42,875 nt of DNA from Chromatiales bacterium. Lineage in GTDB: Bacteria; Pseudomonadota; Gammaproteobacteria; Thiohalospirales; Thiohalospiraceae. Positions 38,148-42,875 of this stretch are shown here, one piece after another. Position 1 is the stretch's first letter; every line of letters starts with the position of its first letter. The position numbers and the translations under genes were made by a program. Location of the stretch: positions 1 to 42,875 of the forward strand of contig JALSHD010000177.1 of NCBI GenBank assembly GCA_026982395.1, given 5' to 3'. The notes below the pieces were generated by a model that worked only from the letters and a program-made list of their open reading frames with translations, was not told the origin of the DNA and ran no database searches.

Positions 38148-39218
38148 CTATCCGTATCGCCTCTCGAAGTCAGCCATGAAGGCCACCAGGGCATCCACCC
38201 CTTCCTCCGGCATTGCGTTATAGATACTGGCGCGCATACCGCCCACAGAGCGGTGCCCCTTGAGGGTGACCAGACCCTGTTCCCCCGCCTCGGCAAGGAA
38301 GGTGGTGTCCAGCGCGGCATCGGCAAGGGTGAAGGGGACGTTCATCCAGGAGCGACAGGCCGGTTCGACGGGATTGCTGTAGAAGTCGGAGGCATCGATG
38401 GCGGCATACAACTTCTGCGCCTTGCGCTGGTTGATACGAGCCATCGCCTCCAGCCCTCCATTACGTTTGACCCAGTCGAACACCAGCCCGGCCAGGTACC
38501 AGCTGTAGGTGGGAGGAGTGTTGTACATGGAGCCGCTGTCTGCGTGAATCCTGTAGCTGAACATACTGGGGGTGGTGGGCAGCGGATCGCCGATCAGATC
38601 CTCGCGAATGACCACCACGGTCAGGCCGGCCGGGCCGATGTTTTTCTGCGCTCCGGCGTAAATCAGCCCGAAGCGGCTCACATCCAGGGGGCGCGACAGG
38701 ATGGTGGAGGACATGTCCGCCACCAGCGGGACCTCCCCGGCATCGGGAATGTAGGGAAACTCGACGCCGGCAATGGTCTCGTTGGGGGTGTAGTGTAGCC
38801 AGGCGGCATCGGGGTTCAACCGCAGGTCGGCCTGGGATGGCACGGAATATTCGGCACTTCCGGCAATATTCACCTCGCAGTAACGCTTGCCTTCGGCAAT
38901 CGCCTTTTTCGACCAAGAGCCGGTATTGATATAGTCCGCGCTCTTTTTGCTGCCGAGCAGATTGAGCGGCACCATGGCGAACTGGCTGCTGGCGCCCCCC
39001 TGCAGAAACAGTACCTTATAGCCCTCCGGGATCGCCATGATGGAGCGGAGATCGGCCTCGGCCTGGGCGGCGATCGACATGAACTCCTTGCCACGGTGAC
39101 TCATCTCCATCACCGACATACCGGTACCGCGCCAGTCAAGCAGCTCTTCACGGGCCTGTTGCAAAACCTCTTCCGGCAGCATGGCCGGGCCGGCACTGAA
39201 ATTGTAGACACGGGGCAT
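38148..39218 (-). CDS. serC: Phosphoserine aminotransferase
   Basis: This 356-residue PLP enzyme serves serine and pyridoxine synthesis. The start VYNFSAGPAMLPEEVL is the family signature. The PLP lysine is K192 in YAGAQKNIGPAG; LQGGASSQFAMVPLNL and GHRSVGGMRASIYNAMP are also typical. ATG 39218 has AGGAG about nine bases before it. The gene lies in the conserved gyrA-serC neighbourhood, but pheA, which usually follows, is replaced by repeats and the toxin-antitoxin pair. Confidence 0.97.
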   Translation of the reverse strand: MPRVYNFSAGPAMLPEEVLQQAREELLDWRGTGMSVMEMSHRGKEFMSIAAQAEADLRSIMAIPEGYKVLFLQGGASSQFAMVPLNLLGSKKSADYINTGSWSKKAIAEGKRYCEVNIAGSAEYSVPSQADLRLNPDAAWLHYTPNETIAGVEFPYIPDAGEVPLVADMSSTILSRPLDVSRFGLIYAGAQKNIGPAGLTVVVIREDLIGDPLPTTPSMFSYRIHADSGSMYNTPPTYSWYLAGLVFDWVKRNGGLEAMARINQRKAQKLYAAIDASDFYSNPVEPACRSWMNVPFTLADAALDTTFLAEAGEQGLVTLKGHRSVGGMRASIYNAMPEEGVDALVAFMADFERRYG

Positions 39219-39270
39219 CTTGATGGGTTCTCCTGAAAAATGGTATCGAATACGGCGTGCAACTGAGGCA

Positions 39271-39480
39271 CTATGGTTGCTGCTCTGCTCTTCTCTCCTG
39301 GACAGTACTACCGTGATGTTTCCGCTGATGTCCGCACATCCAGCAGGAGCAGCGTTTGGGGGTACGCGCATGAACTCCCCGCACCCTCGGTGAAGCGTCG
39401 GCCGGAATACCGCGGTAGCTGCCCCGCTTATGCTTGAGGCGCTCCGCCTGATGGCGAACCCAGGCTCGTCCTCTTCCCAT
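39271..39480 (-). CDS. Conserved small Cys-rich protein (CSCWMCG motif)
   Basis: This 69-residue very basic protein has the motif TPKRCSCWMCGHQRKHHG and ends in TVQERRAEQQP. Small uncharacterised proteins with CSCWMCGNPRR near a basic N-terminus (here RAWVRHQAERLKHKRGSY) occur in many bacteria. The three Cys could bind zinc. The ATG (39480) has an excellent AGAGGAG eight bases upstream, overlapping the end of gyrA, whose stop lies five bases before the start. It is thus translated with gyrA. Function unknown. Confidence 0.8.
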   Translation of the reverse strand: MGRGRAWVRHQAERLKHKRGSYRGIPADASPRVRGVHARTPKRCSCWMCGHQRKHHGSTVQERRAEQQP

Positions 39481-39485
39481 TGGAG

Positions 39486-42056
39486 TTACTCCTCTTCACT
39501 GCCGGGAGCGCTCTCTTCTTCCTCTTCACCATTGTCGAGATCGACGATCCGCTCCAGTCCCACCAGCTGCTCACCCTTGTCCAGCTTGATGAGTCTGACT
39601 CCCTGGGTATTGCGCCCTACCACCGAAACCTCGGCAACGCGGGTGCGTACCAGTGTGCCGCCATTGGTGATCAACATGATCTCATCGTCGTCACCCACCA
39701 GAACAGCACCCACCACGTCGCCATTGCGGTCGCTGGTCTGAATAGCGATGACACCCTGCCCGCCACGGCCATGGGCAGGATACTCCTCCACCAGGGTCCG
39801 TTTGCCATAACCATTTGCGGTGGCTGTAAGCACATAACCCTGGTCGGCAATGATCAGCGCGATCACCTTTTGATCCGGCTGCAGCCGGATTCCACGCACA
39901 CCGGCCGCCGTGCGGCCCATGGCGCGAACGTGGGATTCGTTAAAGCGAATCGCCTTGCCGGCGCTGGTAAACAGCATCACATCACGGCTGCCATCGGTGA
40001 TATCCACGCCCACCAGGGTGTCATTCTCACGCAGGTCGATGGCAATAATACCGCTGGCCCGCGGCCGGGAGAAATCCTTGAGCGGAGTCTTTTTCACCGT
40101 GCCGCTGGCGGTGGCAAAGAATACAAATTTGTCCTCTTCAAACTCGCGTACGGGAAGAATGGCGTTGATCCGCTCCTCCTTCTCCAGCGGCAGCAGGTTG
40201 ACGATGGGTTTGCCCCGGGCATTGCGGCCCGCCTGGGGAAGCTCGTACACCTTCATCCAGTAGACGCGCCCGCGGCTGGAGAAGCAGAGAATGGTATCGT
40301 GGGTGCTGGCAACAAACAGCTTGTCGATGAAATCCTCCTCCTTCATCGAGGTAGCCGATTTACCCCGCCCGCCACGGCGCTGGGCACGATAGTCCGACAG
40401 GGGTTGCGCCTTGGCATAACCCTCATGGGAGAGTGTTACCACCACTTCCTCTTCGGTGATCAGATCCTCCAGAGTCAGATCGGAACGGGTGGCATGGATC
40501 TCGGTGCGGCGCTCGTCACCATACTGATCCCGAATGGCAATCAGCTCATCCCGGATCACCTGCATCAACCGTTCACTGCTTCCCAGAATCTCGAGCAACT
40601 CATGAATTTCATCAAGTAACTCCTGATATTCCTTGAGTATCTTGTCCTGCTCCAGACCGGTCAGGCGGTGCAGACGCATCTCGAGAATCGCCTGGGCCTG
40701 AACCGGTGACAGATGGTACAGGCCGTCAACCATACCGAACTCTTTGCCCAACTGCTCCGGCCGTGATGAGTCGGTACCTGACCGCTCCAGCATCTCCATC
40801 ACCAAACCCGGTTCCCAGCCACGGGCCAGCAGTTTTTCCTTGGCCTCGGCAGGACTGACTGCAGATTTGATCAGGGCGATAATCGAATCGATGTTGGCCA
40901 GCGCCACCGCCAACCCTTCCAGGATATGGGCACGATCGCGAGCCTTGCGCAGTTCAAACACAGTACGCCGGGTCACCACCTCGCGACGATGGCGAATGAA
41001 GGCCTCCAGCATCTGCTTGAGGTTGAGCAGCCGTGGCTGACCATCCACCAGCGCCACCATATTGATACCGAACACGCTCTGCATGGAAGTATGTTTGAAC
41101 AGGTTGTTGAGCACCACCTCCGGAACCTCGCCACGCTTGAGCTCCACCACCATACACATGCCGTCCTTGTCGGACTCGTCCCGCAGCTCGGAGATCCCCT
41201 CCAGCTTTTTCTCCTTGACCAGCTCGGCGATTTTTTCCAGCAAACGCGCCTTGTTGACCTGGTAGGGCAACTCTTTGACGACGATACGCTGCCGGCCGCT
41301 GTCCATCTCTTCAAATTCGGTGCGGGCCCGCACGTAGATACGCCCGCGTCCGGTGTGGTAGGCCTCATGGATCCCGCGGGCGCCATTGATTATCCCGGCA
41401 GTGGGGAAATCGGGGCCGGGAATGTACTGCATCAAGCCGTCGATATCGGTGTCCGGCTTGTCGATCAGCGCCAGACAGGCGTTGACCACCTCATTCATAT
41501 TGTGCGGCGGGATATTGGTCGCCATTCCCACCGCGATGCCGGCAGAGCCGTTGACCAGCAGGTTCGGAACCCGGGTCGGAAGAATGGCTGGTTCATGCTC
41601 GGACTCGTCATAGTTGGGAACGAAATCGACCGTCTCCTTGTCGATATCGGCCAGCATGTCGTGCGCAATCCGGGCCATGCGAATCTCGGTATAACGCATC
41701 GCCGCCGGTGAATCACCATCGACGGATCCAAAGTTGCCCTGCCCATCAATCAGCATGTAACGCAGTGAAAAAGGCTGCGCCATACGCACAATCGTGTCAT
41801 ATACCGCCGTATCACCATGGGGGTGATATTTACCGATGACGTCACCGACAATACGGGCAGATTTCTTGTAAGGCTTGTTCCAGTCGTTGCCCAGTTCACT
41901 CATCGCATACAGCACGCGGCGATGAACTGGCTTGAGACCATCACGTACATCAGGAAGGGCACGTCCTACGATTACGCTCATGGCGTACTCCATATAGGAG
42001 TGCTTCATCTCATCCTCGATGTTGATCGGGAGAAGCTCTTTTGCGAATGATTCCAT
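39486..42056 (-). CDS. gyrA: DNA gyrase subunit A
   Basis: The protein has 856 residues. It carries the breakage-reunion domain with catalytic Tyr122 ([10 protein letters not shown]) and the quinolone-region stretch [18 protein letters not shown], with Thr at position 83 and Asp at 87 (E. coli numbering). The GyrA box is QRRGGRGK, and six C-terminal beta-pinwheel blades wrap DNA. The tail is acidic ([15 protein letters not shown]), as in many GyrA proteins. The ATG at 42056 fits the family start ([19 protein letters not shown]). Confidence 0.98.
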   Translation of the reverse strand: MESFAKELLPINIEDEMKHSYMEYAMSVIVGRALPDVRDGLKPVHRRVLYAMSELGNDWNKPYKKSARIVGDVIGKYHPHGDTAVYDTIVRMAQPFSLRYMLIDGQGNFGSVDGDSPAAMRYTEIRMARIAHDMLADIDKETVDFVPNYDESEHEPAILPTRVPNLLVNGSAGIAVGMATNIPPHNMNEVVNACLALIDKPDTDIDGLMQYIPGPDFPTAGIINGARGIHEAYHTGRGRIYVRARTEFEEMDSGRQRIVVKELPYQVNKARLLEKIAELVKEKKLEGISELRDESDKDGMCMVVELKRGEVPEVVLNNLFKHTSMQSVFGINMVALVDGQPRLLNLKQMLEAFIRHRREVVTRRTVFELRKARDRAHILEGLAVALANIDSIIALIKSAVSPAEAKEKLLARGWEPGLVMEMLERSGTDSSRPEQLGKEFGMVDGLYHLSPVQAQAILEMRLHRLTGLEQDKILKEYQELLDEIHELLEILGSSERLMQVIRDELIAIRDQYGDERRTEIHATRSDLTLEDLITEEEVVVTLSHEGYAKAQPLSDYRAQRRGGRGKSATSMKEEDFIDKLFVASTHDTILCFSSRGRVYWMKVYELPQAGRNARGKPIVNLLPLEKEERINAILPVREFEEDKFVFFATASGTVKKTPLKDFSRPRASGIIAIDLRENDTLVGVDITDGSRDVMLFTSAGKAIRFNESHVRAMGRTAAGVRGIRLQPDQKVIALIIADQGYVLTATANGYGKRTLVEEYPAHGRGGQGVIAIQTSDRNGDVVGAVLVGDDDEIMLITNGGTLVRTRVAEVSVVGRNTQGVRLIKLDKGEQLVGLERIVDLDNGEEEEESAPGSEEE

Positions 42057-42087
42057 CAGGCCATTTTTTCAGAATTCAGATCGCGAT

Positions 42088-42093
42088 ATTGTA
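42088..42093 (-). promoter_or_regulatory. Putative gyrA -10 element
   Basis: TACAAT on the - strand lies about 32 bases before the gyrA ATG. The -35 side is poor, as is common for supercoiling-sensitive gyrase promoters. No other promoter candidate is better in the gap to the transposase. Confidence 0.35.
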
Positions 42094-42225
42094 ACACAAT
42101 TTACCCATTGAAAGCGGGTATGAGCCTTGTCCAATGACACATGAGCCTGAAGTGGACGCGTGATTCCACCGAGAAGTGAGTCTGAAAGAGGACGGGAGTT
42201 TTGGGATCATCGGAGGATGATCGTG

Positions 42226-42875
42226 ATGCTCAAGACCCAAGGGCTCCCGTCACTGGAGCAGATCCGCGCCTTCCTCAAAGGCAGCCAGGCCCTCGGCTTC
42301 GAGGCCCCGGCGCGCAAGGACGCCTACGACTGGATCGCCAAGGAATTACGCCGCTTCAATTACTTACAGCTCGGCAAGGCCGACAAGGGGCTGGTGCGGC
42401 GTTACCTGGAGAAAGTCACCGGCCTCTCCCGAGCCCAGATGACCCGGCTTATCCAGCAGTTCCGCACTTCCGGCCGGATACGGGACCGCCGGGGAACACC
42501 CGCCAAGCCCTTTCCCCGGCGCTACACACCCGAGGATATCCGCCTGCTGGCCGAGCTCGACGCCCTCCATGGCACCCTCTCCGGGCCCGCCACCCGCAAG
42601 CTCGGCGAGCGTCGCCGGCCCGCCCCCCGAGGGCCGTCCCGGCTTCCTGCGCGTGGACTCCGTCCACTAGGGCGACCTCAATGGCGTCAAGGGCCTTTAT
42701 CATGTCAACCTGGTCGATGAGGTGACCCAGTTCCAGTTCATCGGCTCGGTCGAGCGCATCTCCGAACGCTTCCTCCTGCCGGTTCTCGAAGCCCTCCTCC
42801 AGGCGTTTCCCTTCGTCATCCTCGGCTTCCATTCCGACAATGGCTCGGAGTACGTCAACCCGCGTGTGGCACGCC
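42226..42875 (+). pseudogene. Decayed DDE (integrase-core) transposase, truncated by window edge
   Basis: The N-terminal helix-turn-helix part reads LPSLEQIRAFLKGSQALGFE, then VTGLSRAQMTRLIQQFRTSG and FPRRYTPEDIRLLAELDALH. It is intact to ATRKL near 42600. The next residues GERRRPAP belong much further along such proteins, so an internal deletion is likely. An extra base in the C-run at 42622-42627 shifts the frame. In the new frame FLRVDSVH is cut by TAG (42668-42670) where family members have CAG. The rve core then continues (GLYHVNLVDEVTQFQFIGS, and SDNGSEYVN with the second Asp) to the edge. ATG 42226 has GGAGG at 42212-42216. Confidence 0.8.

Noticed and set aside
41795-41825. Thr83 in GyrA as a quinolone-resistance mutation
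   Set aside because: Thr at this position is the natural state in many gammaproteobacteria (for example Pseudomonas); Asp87 is unchanged.

Overview
The window reads as chromosomal DNA of a gammaproteobacterium. The evidence is gene order: coaBC-dut-algC, leuS-lptE-holA, nadD-rsfS-rlmH, rng-yhdP-nitrilase-tldD, miaB-ybeZ-ybeY-corC-lnt and gyrA next to serC are all gammaproteobacterial housekeeping neighbourhoods, and the proteins (LptE, YhdP, Lnt, CheV) belong to a Gram-negative, probably motile cell. The core is G+C rich. I cannot name the species; a Chromatiales-like lineage is only a guess.

Layout. (1) 1-4391 is an accessory region on the + strand. It holds remnants of an unrecognised gene, a soluble protein of unknown role, a small membrane protein, a second unknown helical protein, a 5'-end duplication of about 165 bp, a broken Txe/YoeB-type toxin and, directly after its stop, a well-formed integron attC-like site. 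(2) 4392-9303: algC, dut and coaBC on the - strand, then speE and a CBS-pair protein on the + strand. (3) 9330-17233: PAS sensor kinase, pmbA, darP (yjgA), a cation/proton antiporter, tldD and a nitrilase-fold amidase. (4) 17309-25324: yhdP, rng, rlmH, rsfS, nadD and proA, all on the - strand. (5) 25325-26497: a small mobile island with a RelE-type toxin-antitoxin pair bracketed by two palindromic non-autonomous elements, each ending at the stop codon of a neighbouring gene. (6) 26498-35847: holA, lptE, leuS, lnt, corC, ybeY, ybeZ and miaB on the - strand, mostly with overlapping stop/start codons. (7) 35953-38147: cheV, then an AT-rich island with a degenerate element copy, a second toxin-antitoxin pair (+ strand) and two tandem 56-bp repeats. 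(8) 38148-42056: serC, a conserved Cys-rich mini-protein and gyrA (- strand). (9) 42226-end: a decayed transposase, cut by the window edge.

How the genes work together. The core makes envelope and translation machinery: lipoprotein acylation (Lnt), LPS assembly (LptE), inner-to-outer membrane lipid traffic (YhdP), leucyl-tRNA (LeuS), tRNA and rRNA modification or maturation (MiaB, RlmH, RNase G, YbeY, DarP, RsfS), and precursors (dUTP control, CoA, NAD, proline, serine, spermidine, sugar phosphates).

The most interesting signals are not in the core genes. They are the attC-like site with a dead toxin cassette, a 152-bp IS66-like palindromic element with a 7-8 bp target repeat at the holA stop, and a second 233-bp element family with relics at two other gene ends. 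I did not find an undescribed multi-gene defence system. The least explained protein-coding segment is 856-3728.
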